DNA from: Sinomonas humi
GTDB taxonomy: Bacteria > Actinomycetota > Actinomycetes > Actinomycetales > Micrococcaceae
Length of the DNA stretch: 32,294 bases
Direction of reading: 5' to 3'
NCBI RefSeq assembly: GCF_000802235.1
Contig: NZ_JTDL01000078.1
Location: forward strand, 1 to 32,294
In this document: positions 1-7,348 of the stretch, piece after piece
Numbering within the stretch: the first letter of the stretch is position 1
Layout: each line of letters opens with the position of its first letter
Notes under the pieces: generated by a model
Databases searched by the model: none
Seen by the model: only the letters and a program-made list of their open reading frames with translations
What the model was told of the DNA's origin: nothing
Position numbers and translations under genes: made by a program

Positions 1-508
1 CCATCTCCCCGGCGACCTTCTCGGTGATCCTGCTGACCGTGTCCTTGGACACGGCGGCCCCGTAGACCTCGTCGAAGTGCGCGGCGATCTCCCCTGTGGT
101 GAGCCCTCGGGCGGACAGGGACAGCACGATCTCGTCGATCCCATCCAGGCGGCGGGCGCGCTTGGGCACGATCACCGGGTCGAAGGAGCCGTCGCGGTCC
201 CTGGGGACTTCGATCTGCACCGGCCCGATCTGGGTCAGCACAGTCTTGGGCCGGGTCCCGTTGTGGATGTTCGACCCCAACGGGGTCTGCCCGTGCTCGT
301 GCCCGAGGCGCTCGGTGAGCTCGGCCTCCAGAGCGGTCTCGAGCGCTGTCTTCGTCAGCCCGGCCAGCAGCCCGCCCGGTCCGACCAGGGACAGGCCCTG
401 CGCCTTGGCCTGCGCGAGCAGCCGCTCGGCGAGTTCTTTCTGATCGATGATCTCTCCGGTCACGGGATCGATCATCTGGTCTTCGTACTGCTCGGTCGTG
501 TTCGACAT
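1..508 (-). CDS. IS256-family transposase, N-terminal part (cut by window edge)
   Basis: The protein runs off the left edge of the window, so only the first 169 codons are seen. They hold the usual opening of IS256/mutator-type DDE transposases: a segment with alternating helices ending in LEAELTEHLGHE, then the TGEIAAHFDEVYG stretch that precedes the catalytic core. The catalytic Asp and Glu residues lie outside the window. The start is the ATG at 508, with a GAAAGG ribosome site 8 bases upstream that sits in a hairpin loop. The IS end should lie at about 540-590, but I cannot define the terminal repeat because the other end is missing. Confident on family; whether the element is intact is unknown. 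Confidence 0.85.
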   Translation of the reverse strand, partial: MSNTTEQYEDQMIDPVTGEIIDQKELAERLLAQAKAQGLSLVGPGGLLAGLTKTALETALEAELTERLGHEHGQTPLGSNIHNGTRPKTVLTQIGPVQIEVPRDRDGSFDPVIVPKRARRLDGIDEIVLSLSARGLTTGEIAAHFDEVYGAAVSKDTVSRITEKVAGEM

Positions 509-531
509 GGCCTGATCCTTTCAATCAGGCC
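509..531 (-). promoter_or_regulatory. Hairpin presenting the transposase ribosome binding site
   Basis: A perfect 8-bp inverted repeat, GGCCTGAT and ATCAGGCC, flanks a 7-base loop. In the mRNA (minus strand) the loop reads TGAAAGG, which is the Shine-Dalgarno sequence, and the ATG follows directly after the stem. The structure is seen directly. That it tunes or limits transposase translation is inference. Confidence 0.55.
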
Positions 532-586
532 GAACCCAAACACCGTTCAAGCGACAGTCCCCCCGTACACGGTCCTGTTCAGTCAT

Positions 587-859
587 CTAGTTAAGCGGGA
601 GCAAACTGTGCAAGCCCGGAATCACCGGGATAAACCAGGATGCGGGCCCAAGCCAGAGATGAGGAGCAAGACGGAGAAGGAACACAACCGCCCTGAATGC
701 GATCGTGTCCGGAGCGTCGACTGCCAGGATCACTTTCGTTGCCAGCGATCGTCCCGCGAGGTGGTCGATGGCCCACTGGTAGTCTCCCCAGGAGGGTGGG
801 TGAAAGGCGAGCCGACGAGCGAGGTCGAGGTCACTGAATGGGTGGTCCTGGAGGCTGTC
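587..859 (-). pseudogene. Orphan coding remnant directly after the recombinase stop
   Basis: Starting right after the recombinase TGA and in the same reading frame, 90 codons stay open to a TAG at 587-589. The translation looks protein-like: it contains SWGDYQWAIDHLAG, then AVDAPDTIAFR, then a hydrophobic end rich in Leu, Trp and Pro. No start codon with a ribosome site is present near its beginning. I do not recognise the family. It may be the C-terminal end of a gene destroyed by insertion of the neighbouring IS or recombinase, or a chance open frame. The rest of the 509-859 stretch holds only the presumed IS end. Confidence 0.3.
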
Positions 860-1462
860 TCAGTCGAGATCGAGGCTCAGGTAACGGTAGACGGTGGCCC
901 GGCCGACGCCGATGACCCTTCCGATGTCTGCGGGTTTGAGTCCTTGGGCCTTGAGCTCGTGTGCGCGTTTGACGTTGGGGTGGCCAGCGGTGACCTCGCG
1001 GCGTCCGGCCTTTCGGCCGTTGGCGGCTGCTGCGGCCATGCCGGCCCGGGTGCGTTCGGATAGCTGGTCGCGTTCGAGCTGGGCGAAGGCGGAGATGATG
1101 GTGATCATGGCCTGGGCCATGGCCCCGCCGAGCTCGGTGTCGGGGTCGGTGGTGATGCCGTCGCGCAGCGAGCGGAACTTGATGCCGCGTTCCTTGAAGG
1201 CGTCGAGGAGCTCGAGCAGGTTGCGCGTGTTGCGGCCGAGCCGGTCCAGCTTCCACACGACGACCTCGTCGCCGCGGCTGAGGCGGTCCAGCATCCTGTC
1301 CAGCTCTGGCCGGCTGGCCCTGGCCCCACTGACTCCATGGTCGCGGTAGATCCGCTCGCACCCGGCCGCCTCGAGGTCGCGGATCTGCAGGGAGGTGTCC
1401 TGCTCCGCCGAGCTCACCCGCGCGTAGCCAAGTCGCGCCATTCGCCGCCTCATTCCAGTCAA
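860..1462 (-). CDS. Serine recombinase (resolvase/invertase family)
   Basis: This 200-aa protein has the full layout of a small Tn3-resolvase/Hin-type serine recombinase. The N-terminal catalytic domain has YARVSSAEQD (nucleophile Ser17), DHGVSGARASRPELDRML, and VVWKLDRLGRN. The long dimerization helix contains AQLERD, and a C-terminal helix-turn-helix ends in RATVYRYL. Length fits the family (about 180-200 aa). The start is uncertain: TTG at 1462 has GAGGAAAG 8 bases upstream, while ATG codons at 1453 and 1441 have no good site. Next to an IS, it is probably a resolvase of a transposon or a DNA invertase. I did not find paired crossover sites in the flanks, so the substrate is unknown. Confidence 0.9.
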   Translation of the reverse strand: MTGMRRRMARLGYARVSSAEQDTSLQIRDLEAAGCERIYRDHGVSGARASRPELDRMLDRLSRGDEVVVWKLDRLGRNTRNLLELLDAFKERGIKFRSLRDGITTDPDTELGGAMAQAMITIISAFAQLERDQLSERTRAGMAAAAANGRKAGRREVTAGHPNVKRAHELKAQGLKPADIGRVIGVGRATVYRYLSLDLD

Positions 1463-1695
1463 AGGTCAAACTTTCCTCGATGTTGAGAATATCGAAGTGA
1501 GACACATTGCTGGGACAACTAGGACCGAGACGCTCCGTTGAGATTTCAAGGAAGTCACCTATGTGTGGGGGAGGACCGGCTGGCCTGCCCGGAAGTCTCG
1601 CTAAAGGAACCTTAGTTTGGACACGGGGTGGGGCCAGAGGGCCGACGGGGAGGCTGGGTCTTCTGCCCTCGCATCCGCAGTCAAGATTTATGCAG

Positions 1696-1743
1696 CGACC
1701 GGCTGGCGTCGGTCGGGGGAGTCTGCGCCGGCCGGAAGGCCGG
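1696..1743. terminator. Two GC hairpins downstream of the SDR gene
   Basis: Two stem-loops lie 43-90 bases past the SDR stop on the minus strand: CGACCG/CGGTCG (1696-1715, 8-base loop) and CCGGCC/GGCCGG with a GGAA loop (1728-1743). Neither has a clear T-run. They are candidate terminators for the minus-strand operon that ends at 1786. I see nothing else convincing in the 1463-1785 gap apart from the likely recombinase promoter region. Confidence 0.4.
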
Positions 1744-1785
1744 AGGCGGTTGTGTGATTCTCTTCGCCCCCGGACTTCCCTCGGG

Positions 1786-2586
1786 TCAGTCGCAGCGTGC
1801 GGTCATGCCGCCGTCGACGATGATCTCGGTGCCGGTGACGAAGCGGGCTTCGTCGGAGGCGAGAAAGAGGGCCGCGTGGGCCGTGTCCCTGCCGTCGCCC
1901 TCGTAGGGGAGGGGGATGCGTGATTGGCGCTGTGCGATGAGTGTCTCGACGTCGCCGCCGGCGCGCTGCCGGGCGAGGCGTGCCTCGACCATGGGGGTGT
2001 GGAGCTGGCCGGGCACAACGGTGTTGGCCCGGATCCTGTTCGGCGCGTACTGGACGGCTGTGACGCGGGAGAAGGAGATGACTGCGGCCTTGGAGGAGGC
2101 GTAGGCGATCTGTGCGGACCCGGTCCAGCGGATTCCGGAGGTGGAGGCGATGTTCACGATGGATCCGCCGCCGTCTTCGATCATGTGCGGGATCACCTCG
2201 TGGCAGGTGCGGTAGACGCTGGTGAGGTTCGTGTCGAGCTGGCGGGCCCATTCCTCCTCGGAGAGTTCGGCGGCACCTCCCTTGCGGGATCCGCCGACGA
2301 CGTTGACGAGGACGTCTATCCGTCCGAAGCGGTCGATGCACGCTGTTACCAAGTCCTTGACCGAGCCGCTGTCGGTGACGTCGGCGAGCTGGCCTTCTAC
2401 GGTGTCCCCGGCGGAGCGGATGAGGTCGAGGGTCGGGTCCAGCGCTTCCTGGCTGATGTCTGCAGCGAAGACGTTGGCCCCTTGTGCGGCGAAGATCGTG
2501 GCGCACGCGCGTCCGTTGCCCCAGCCGGGTCCTACGCTGCCGGCGCCGACGATGAGGGCGACCTTGTCTTTGAGGCGTTCTGCCAT
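1786..2586 (-). CDS. SDR-family NAD(P)-dependent oxidoreductase
   Basis: A classical short-chain dehydrogenase/reductase of 266 aa. The Rossmann glycine motif is a long form, GAGSVGPGWGNGRA (residues 14-27). DVLVNVVGG stands for the NNAG motif, and the catalytic set is Asn120, Ser148, Tyr162 and Lys166 (YASSK). The C-terminus has TGTEIIVDGG, typical of the family. It probably oxidises or reduces a hydroxyl/keto group on a catabolic intermediate in the cytosol; the substrate cannot be read from sequence. The start is ATG 2586, with GGAGAAGAAGG immediately upstream. It lies 41 bp behind the EthD-like gene on the same strand, so the two probably form one transcript divergent from the IclR regulator. 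Confidence 0.9.
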   Translation of the reverse strand: MAERLKDKVALIVGAGSVGPGWGNGRACATIFAAQGANVFAADISQEALDPTLDLIRSAGDTVEGQLADVTDSGSVKDLVTACIDRFGRIDVLVNVVGGSRKGGAAELSEEEWARQLDTNLTSVYRTCHEVIPHMIEDGGGSIVNIASTSGIRWTGSAQIAYASSKAAVISFSRVTAVQYAPNRIRANTVVPGQLHTPMVEARLARQRAGGDVETLIAQRQSRIPLPYEGDGRDTAHAALFLASDEARFVTGTEIIVDGGMTARCD

Positions 2587-2627
2587 CCTTCTTCTCCTGC
2601 TGTGGGGTGATGGGTAGGGCCGTGGGA

Positions 2628-3251
2628 TCAGCGGCCCGAGTTGTGGAAGGCGAAGACCCTGCGCGTCGCCGACGTCACCGAAGCCATGGCTTCTGTGCGC
2701 CAGGGCGTCGAGGTGGCGTGCTTCCACTCCGGGGTATCGCAGAGGGAGGGGTGCTCGATGTCGTGGACGGTCAGCAGCGCCTCGCCTGCTCCCTCCCGGA
2801 GGCGGAACTGGCGCACCCTGTTCCAGCCCTCGATCGAGGTTAGGAGGGGGATGTGCTCGTCTCGGTACCACTTGATCAGGCCATCGTGGTCGTTGGAGGT
2901 GAGCCCGACGAGGATCAGGTAGCGGGGCTCCCCTTCAAGGCGGCCAGCCTCGTAGTCGAGGGAGTAGATGCGGCGGTCGAGAGTGGCCAGCCGCTGTACC
3001 AGGGCCTGTTCGCGTTGGCTGCGGTGCGCGCGCAGGGCGTTGTAGGCGGTGGTGTCTAGGAATCCGGGGTCGACGTCGTAGGTGGCGAGCCAGCCGGGCG
3101 TGCGGTGGTCGGCCGCTCGGAAGCGGAAGCCGTTCCTGAACTGCTGGAACTGCATGCGCAGGGGCACGTGCTCGTGGTCGTACCAGTCGTGGAATTCCTC
3201 GGTTGGCACTTGGCCGGGGTCCGAGTAGACGACGAGGAAGTCCTGGTCCAT
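2628..3251 (-). CDS. EthD-like dimeric alpha-beta barrel protein with duplicated domain
   Basis: A 207-aa protein made of two related halves. The first has HDWYDHEHVPLRM and the second KWYRDEHIPLLTS, each followed by a strand ending in FRFRA or RQFRL. WY-x-x-EH-(V/I)-PL is a hallmark of EthD-type ferredoxin-like folds, which normally dimerise to build one barrel. Here the duplication could build the barrel within one chain. Members of this group are often small accessory enzymes or lactone/muconate-handling proteins, and the exact reaction is unknown. I chose ATG 3251 because GAAAGGA lies 7 bases upstream. ATG 3257 is in frame but sits almost on top of that site. It is the first gene of the minus-strand unit that continues with the SDR. 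Confidence 0.75.
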   Translation of the reverse strand: MDQDFLVVYSDPGQVPTEEFHDWYDHEHVPLRMQFQQFRNGFRFRAADHRTPGWLATYDVDPGFLDTTAYNALRAHRSQREQALVQRLATLDRRIYSLDYEAGRLEGEPRYLILVGLTSNDHDGLIKWYRDEHIPLLTSIEGWNRVRQFRLREGAGEALLTVHDIEHPSLCDTPEWKHATSTPWRTEAMASVTSATRRVFAFHNSGR

Positions 3252-3358
3252 GGTCATTTCCTTTCAGCTTCCGAGAGGTGGGAAGGGGCACTCGGTACAC
3301 TGGCGGTCAGTGCCCAGGGGCGAGCGACGCGCCGACGTGCAGGTGAGAGGGAGCGGCA
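3252..3358. promoter_or_regulatory. Divergent promoter/operator region of the iclR-type gene
   Basis: The 107-bp gap separates the divergent EthD-like gene and the IclR regulator. It holds a perfect 7-bp inverted repeat, GGGCACT (3286-3292) and AGTGCCC (3309-3315), 16 bp apart. Inside it is a smaller repeat, CACTG (3298-3302) and CAGTG (3308-3312). IclR proteins usually bind between divergent genes and autoregulate, so this is a natural operator candidate. It does not match the half-sites upstream of dctA. Confidence 0.4.
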
Positions 3359-4138
3359 GTGTCTCGTGAGAATCCGGATGTGATCGATTCGCTCGAGAAG
3401 GCTTTCCGCCTCCTGCAGGTCTTCTCCCACGAACACCCTTCCCTCACGATCAGCGAGGCCGCCGAGCTGTCCGGACTGACGCGGCCGACGGCCCGGAGGA
3501 TCCTGCTGACGATGGTCAGCCTCGGGTTCGCCGAAGCCGATGGCAAGCGCTTCAGCCTCACTCCCAAGGTCATGCGGCTCGGCTTCGCCTACCTTTCTGC
3601 GCTGCCCTACTGGGAGACCGCCCAGCCTCATATGCGCAGGCTGGCCGCAGAGCTGAACGAATCGTGCTCCATGGCCACCTTGGACGGGAACGAGATCGTC
3701 TACCTGACGCGTGTCCCCGGCAACCGCAGCATGGTGACCACCCTGAACACGGGGTCGCGGCTTCCTGCCTATGCGACCTCCATGGGGAAGGTGCTGCTGG
3801 CTCATCTGAAGCCCGCCGCCCTGGACCGGTACCTGGCCGAGGTCGAGCTGGTGCCGTTGACTCCGAGCACGATCACTGACCCCGAGGAGCTCCGCAGCGT
3901 CCTGGCAGAGGCGCGCGCGAGGGGATACGCCACGGCGGACGGCGAGCGGGAGGAGGGGATCCGTTCCGCGGCCGCACCGGTGTTCGCCCGGGGCGGGAGT
4001 GTCGTGGCGGCCGTCAACGTCTCCGCCAACGCCGCCCGGGTCTCGCACGAGAGGCTGGTCAGCGAGTACGTGCCTGCTCTGGTCGAGACGGCGCGGACGA
4101 TCTCCGACGAGATCGGTGCGGTCACGGTCATGCATTAG
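3359..4138 (+). CDS. IclR-family transcriptional regulator
   Basis: A 259-aa regulator with the standard two-domain plan. An N-terminal winged helix (about residues 8-70) contains SEAAELSGLTRPTARRILLTM, and the C-terminal effector-binding domain carries LTRVPG, YATSMGKVLLA and GYATADGEREEGIRSAAAPVF, all typical of the PcaR/PobR/PcaU branch. Such proteins bind aromatic acids or their ring-cleavage products and activate or repress catabolic genes. The start is GTG 3359 with a purine-rich GAGAGGGAG upstream. It sits between two minus-strand units that look catabolic, so it probably controls both. Its last 11 bp overlap tail-to-tail with the amidohydrolase gene, which could cause transcriptional interference. 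Confidence 0.93.
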   Translation: MSRENPDVIDSLEKAFRLLQVFSHEHPSLTISEAAELSGLTRPTARRILLTMVSLGFAEADGKRFSLTPKVMRLGFAYLSALPYWETAQPHMRRLAAELNESCSMATLDGNEIVYLTRVPGNRSMVTTLNTGSRLPAYATSMGKVLLAHLKPAALDRYLAEVELVPLTPSTITDPEELRSVLAEARARGYATADGEREEGIRSAAAPVFARGGSVVAAVNVSANAARVSHERLVSEYVPALVETARTISDEIGAVTVMH

Positions 4139-5021
4139 GGGCGAAGTCGAAGCAGGCCTCGGGGTTGGCCACCAGGAGGAGCTCGAGTTCGTCCTGGGTG
4201 GGCGCGATGCCGCACAGGGTGTCGACGAGGTCGCCGTCGTTGGGCATGAAGCCGTGGGTGTTCGGGTGCGGGAAGTCGGTGCCCCAGACGCATCGGTCGG
4301 GCCGGGTGGTGAAGAGTTCGCGGGCGAGGGCGATGGCGTCGTCCAGCTGTGGCGGGTGGCTGGCGATCCGGTCGGCGCCGCTGAGCTTGACCCAGACGTC
4401 GTCGTTCTCGACGAGGAGCCGCTTGAGGGCCTCCCGCTCGCGCTGGGGGCGGCTGGGGGAGATGTCGAAGCGCCCCATGTGGTCGAAGACGATGCGCAGG
4501 GGGATCTCGTGGACCCGCTCGGCGAAGTCGAGGATGGACGGGCCCATGACGTGGACGGCGAGGTGCCATCCGAAGGGCCCGACCAGGTCCACGATCCGCG
4601 CGATCTCGGAACGGGTGGGCGGTGCGCCGAGGTGCGCGGCGAAGTGGATCCTTGCCCCTCGCATGCCGGCCTCGTGCCAGCGCCCGATCTCCCGGGCGGT
4701 CGTCTCGGGGCCGACCAGGGCCACGCCGCGGTACCTGCCCGCGCCCCGTTCGAGTGCGTCGAGCACTGCGCTGTGGTCGGATCCGTGGCAGGCCGACTGG
4801 ACGAGGACGGACCGCTGGAACCCGAGGAACCGGTGGAGTTCTTCGAGGTCCTCCAGTGGGACGTCCTCTGGGGTGAAGGTGCGTTCCTCGGCGTACGGGA
4901 ACCGGTCGTGGGGCCCGAAGATGTGCACGTGCGCGTCGCAGGCGTTCGGCGGCAGCTCGAGCTGGGGCTTGTGGGGGTGCCGGTTGGGCCCGGGGGTGGT
5001 GGCCTCGAGGGTGTCCGTCAT
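4128..5021 (-). CDS. Amidohydrolase-2 family lactonase (LigI-like)
   Basis: A 297-aa TIM-barrel metal-dependent hydrolase resembling 2-pyrone-4,6-dicarboxylate lactonase (LigI) and related sugar- or muconolactone hydrolases. Visible active-site elements are CDAHVHIFGP (His31, His33), LAVHVMGP (His157), VFDHMGR (His181) and VWGTDFPHPN (Asp249); the spacing of His31/33/181/Asp249 is close to that of LigI. Likely reaction: hydrolysis of a carboxylated lactone ring from aromatic-acid breakdown. ATG 5021 has AGGAGG 4 bases upstream; ATG 5024 is in frame one codon earlier. It is followed upstream on the same strand by the CMD-family gene only 12 bp away, so these are co-transcribed. Substrate is inferred only from family. 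Confidence 0.87.
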   Translation of the reverse strand: MTDTLEATTPGPNRHPHKPQLELPPNACDAHVHIFGPHDRFPYAEERTFTPEDVPLEDLEELHRFLGFQRSVLVQSACHGSDHSAVLDALERGAGRYRGVALVGPETTAREIGRWHEAGMRGARIHFAAHLGAPPTRSEIARIVDLVGPFGWHLAVHVMGPSILDFAERVHEIPLRIVFDHMGRFDISPSRPQREREALKRLLVENDDVWVKLSGADRIASHPPQLDDAIALARELFTTRPDRCVWGTDFPHPNTHGFMPNDGDLVDTLCGIAPTQDELELLLVANPEACFDFAPNA

Positions 5022-5033
5022 CATTCCTCCTTC

Positions 5034-5570
5034 CTAGGCGTTGCCAGACAGCAGGGGCTCGCGGTCCGCCGCGGTGACGCCCAGGGCCACGAGGAACCTC
5101 GAGACCATGTTGTAGGAGGCCACTGTCGCGGTCAGCTCGACGATCTCTGTCTCGGTGAAGAGACCTCGGAGCCGCCCGAAGGTCTCGTCGGACACAGCGA
5201 CCCCGCGGGTCATCGCATCGGTGTAGGCGAGCACGGCGTCGTACCGGTCATCGCCTGTGGTCACTGGCCCCTCGACCCTGATTGCCTCGATGGTCGCCTC
5301 CGGGATGCCGTTGGCGCGGCCCAGCCCGACATGTGCTGCCCATTCGTAGTCTGCGCTGTTCAGGACGGCAACCCGCAGGATGATCAGTTCGCGCAGGTCG
5401 CCCGGGACGGAGAAGCTCTGCCTCACCGCGCCGAGGAGCGAGTTCCAGCCGGAGGCGAGCCCGTCGTTGTGGGCGAGCAGCCGGTCCAGCGGGGTGAGGA
5501 ACCCGCCGCGCCGTTCGATAATCCTTTCGGCGGTGGTCCCGGTGGGCGTGGTGAAGGAGATGCGGGGCAT
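5034..5570 (-). CDS. Carboxymuconolactone decarboxylase (CMD) family protein
   Basis: A 178-aa all-helical protein of the CMD/AhpD superfamily. The family motif is visible as ELIILRVAVLNSADYEWAAHV, with the conserved Glu and the E-W-x-x-H pattern. There is no CxxC pair, so it is the decarboxylase-like rather than the peroxidase-like (AhpD) branch. Such proteins often act on carboxymuconolactone-type acids, or are uncharacterised accessory enzymes of aromatic or lactone catabolism. It lies between dctA (60 bp upstream) and the LigI-like hydrolase (12 bp downstream) on the same strand, which fits one uptake-and-degradation transcript. The ribosome site before ATG 5570 is weak (GAAACAGAG). Confidence 0.85.
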   Translation of the reverse strand: MPRISFTTPTGTTAERIIERRGGFLTPLDRLLAHNDGLASGWNSLLGAVRQSFSVPGDLRELIILRVAVLNSADYEWAAHVGLGRANGIPEATIEAIRVEGPVTTGDDRYDAVLAYTDAMTRGVAVSDETFGRLRGLFTETEIVELTATVASYNMVSRFLVALGVTAADREPLLSGNA

Positions 5571-5630
5571 GGTCTCTGTTTCTCTGTATCTCTTGGTTCG
5601 CGGTTGGATCGCTGCGGAGCGGGCCGCGGG

Positions 5631-7001
5631 TCAGTGCGCGCTCGGCACCGGCGCTGGCTCGCCGTGGTGGGAAGCGACCGTCGGGGACGCGGGAGCGGCC
5701 GCGGTCGGGAGGGGAATCTGCACGAGCGGGGCTTCGAGGCCGCGCATGATCCGCAGGGCGCGCGGCCGGTCGAGCTGGCGTTCCCAGACGCTGACGACGA
5801 GGCTGCCCATCATCTGGCCTGCGAGGCTGACCAGTCCGCGCATCGTGGAGAGGAAGCGGTCGATGCCGAGGATCAGCATGATGCCCACCACGGGGACGGT
5901 GCCGGTGGACGAGAGGGTCGCGGCGAGGATGACGAAGCCTGCCCCGGCTACCCCGGCGCTGCCCTTGGACGTGAGCATGAAGACGGCAAGGAGCGCGATC
6001 TGCTGCCAGATGCTGAGGTTGATGTCGAAGGCCTGGGCGATGTACAGGGAGGCGAACCCGAGGTACAGGCACACGCCGTCACCGTTGAAGGCGTAGCCGG
6101 AGGGCACCACGAGGCCCACGATCGGCTTCGGGCAGCCCACGGCCTCGAGCTTGCGCATCAGCTGCGGCATGACGGCCTCGTAGTTCGAGGTGCCCAGGGT
6201 GATGAGGATTTCGTCCTTGAAGTACCGGTAGACGGGGAGTACCCGGAGGCCGCAGATCCGCGCGACCGCACCGAAGGCGAGGACGCAGAAGAGGATGCCG
6301 ACGACCCAGAAGAGCACCACGATCGAACCCAGGCTCACCAGCGTCGACACCCCGAACTTGCCCGTCGTGTAGGCCATGGCGCCGAACGCGCCCAGCGGGG
6401 CGAGGTACATGATGAGCTTGATGATGCCGAAGATCGCGTCGTTGATCCTGCCGACCGCGGCCACCACCGGCTCGCCCTTGGCGCCGAGCATCTTGAGCGC
6501 GACGGCGAACAGGACGGCGATGAGCAGGACCTGCAGCACGTTGCCGTCGGTGAACGCGCCGACAAAGCTCTTCGGGATGATGTTCAGGATGAAGTCGTAC
6601 CAGTTCTGGTGCTGGCCCGTGCTCACGTAGCCCTTCGCCGCCTCGTTCAGCTTGAGCTCGCTGGCCTTGGCGTGTATCCCGGCTCCGGGCTTCAGGATGT
6701 TCATGACCACGAGGCCGACCGCGAGGGCGACGGTGGTCATGATCTCGAAGTAGGCCAGCGCCTTGACGCCGATCCGCCCCACGGAGGTCAGCTTCCCCGC
6801 CCCCGCGATGCCCGTGACGATCGTGCAGAACACCACGGGGGCGATCAGCATCTGGATCAGCTGGATGAATCCCGTGCCGACCGGGGCGAGGGAAGCCCCG
6901 AAGGAGGGGAAGATGAATCCGACTGCGGCGCCGAGGATGATCGCCACCGCGACGGTGATGTACAGGCGCGGGCCCAACGCCGACTTCAGGGCTCTTCTCA
7001 T
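5631..7001 (-). CDS. dctA: DctA-type dicarboxylate:cation symporter
   Basis: A 456-aa membrane protein of the dicarboxylate/amino acid:cation symporter (DAACS) family, the usual length for DctA. It has the multi-helix hydrophobic plan and family landmarks EILITLGTSNYEA (about 264-276), GYAFNGDG (302-309), TSKGSAGVAGAGF (344-356) and LGIDRFLS. It imports an organic acid with protons or sodium. Two substrate-site motifs differ from E. coli DctA: the Ser-rich SSSE is SNYE (272-275), and NLDGT is NGDGV (306-310), so the substrate may not be succinate or malate. Start ATG 7001 has CGGAG 8 bases upstream; the longer open frame to 7163 crosses the operator and is unlikely. It is the first gene of the dctA-CMD-hydrolase unit. 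Confidence 0.9.
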   Translation of the reverse strand: MRRALKSALGPRLYITVAVAIILGAAVGFIFPSFGASLAPVGTGFIQLIQMLIAPVVFCTIVTGIAGAGKLTSVGRIGVKALAYFEIMTTVALAVGLVVMNILKPGAGIHAKASELKLNEAAKGYVSTGQHQNWYDFILNIIPKSFVGAFTDGNVLQVLLIAVLFAVALKMLGAKGEPVVAAVGRINDAIFGIIKLIMYLAPLGAFGAMAYTTGKFGVSTLVSLGSIVVLFWVVGILFCVLAFGAVARICGLRVLPVYRYFKDEILITLGTSNYEAVMPQLMRKLEAVGCPKPIVGLVVPSGYAFNGDGVCLYLGFASLYIAQAFDINLSIWQQIALLAVFMLTSKGSAGVAGAGFVILAATLSSTGTVPVVGIMLILGIDRFLSTMRGLVSLAGQMMGSLVVSVWERQLDRPRALRIMRGLEAPLVQIPLPTAAAPASPTVASHHGEPAPVPSAH

Positions 7002-7019
7002 GAGATCCACTCCGTTATG

Positions 7020-7067
7020 AACCTGTGTACGTAGGACGTACAGTTGTTTGACAGACGTACAATTGTT
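7020..7067. promoter_or_regulatory. Three-half-site operator upstream of dctA
   Basis: Three copies of ACGTACA-N3-GTT occur: one on the minus strand (7020-7032) and two on the plus strand (7036-7048 and 7055-7067). The first two form an inverted repeat with a 3-bp gap; the third is a direct repeat 19 bp on. This palindrome-plus-direct-repeat plan is known for operators of the IclR-family regulators PcaU and PobR. The block starts 19 bp upstream of the dctA ATG, so it probably overlaps the promoter. The regulator encoded at 3359-4138 is the obvious candidate binder; that link is inference. Confidence 0.6.
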
Positions 7068-7291
7068 GCTCACGTCACGTCCGGGTGTCAAAAAGGCCTG
7101 AAAAGGCGCTGGCCCTCTGTCCTTGAGCTGTCGCCCCGGTTCAGAGCCCTCTCCGCAGACCAAGACCGGCAGCCCTCAGCCCCTTGAGGAACCGCCTGAT
7201 GTGACAAGCCCACGATGGGGGAGTCGACGCGACCCGCTCGACTTCGCTTCAGGCTCTGGGTGGTCGGGGCAGCGCGCCCTCAAGTGGAATT

Positions 7292-7319
7292 TTGGTGGTT
7301 TTTCAGTGTTGTCTACGGT
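7292..7319 (+). promoter_or_regulatory. Possible promoter of the Xre/RES operon
   Basis: TTGGTG (7292-7297) and TACGGT (7314-7319) are spaced 16 bp apart and would give a short leader to ATG 7349. An imperfect palindrome, ACGGTAACGT, follows at once and could be an autoregulatory site. The rest of the gap from 7068 to 7291 shows nothing I can name. Confidence 0.35.
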
Positions 7320-7348
7320 AACGTGGCGTGGGTAAGGTGGTGTTGGTC

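Noticed and set aside
3999-7034. A 1011-codon + strand open frame across the amidohydrolase, CMD and dctA genes
   Set aside because: It is a GC-bias shadow: its composition is Asp/Gly/Glu/His/Arg-rich without motifs, and all three opposite-strand genes have clear families and starts.
7002-7163. Upstream extension of DctA to 7163
   Set aside because: The added residues are not membrane-like and the region contains the operator; ATG 7001 has a good ribosome site.
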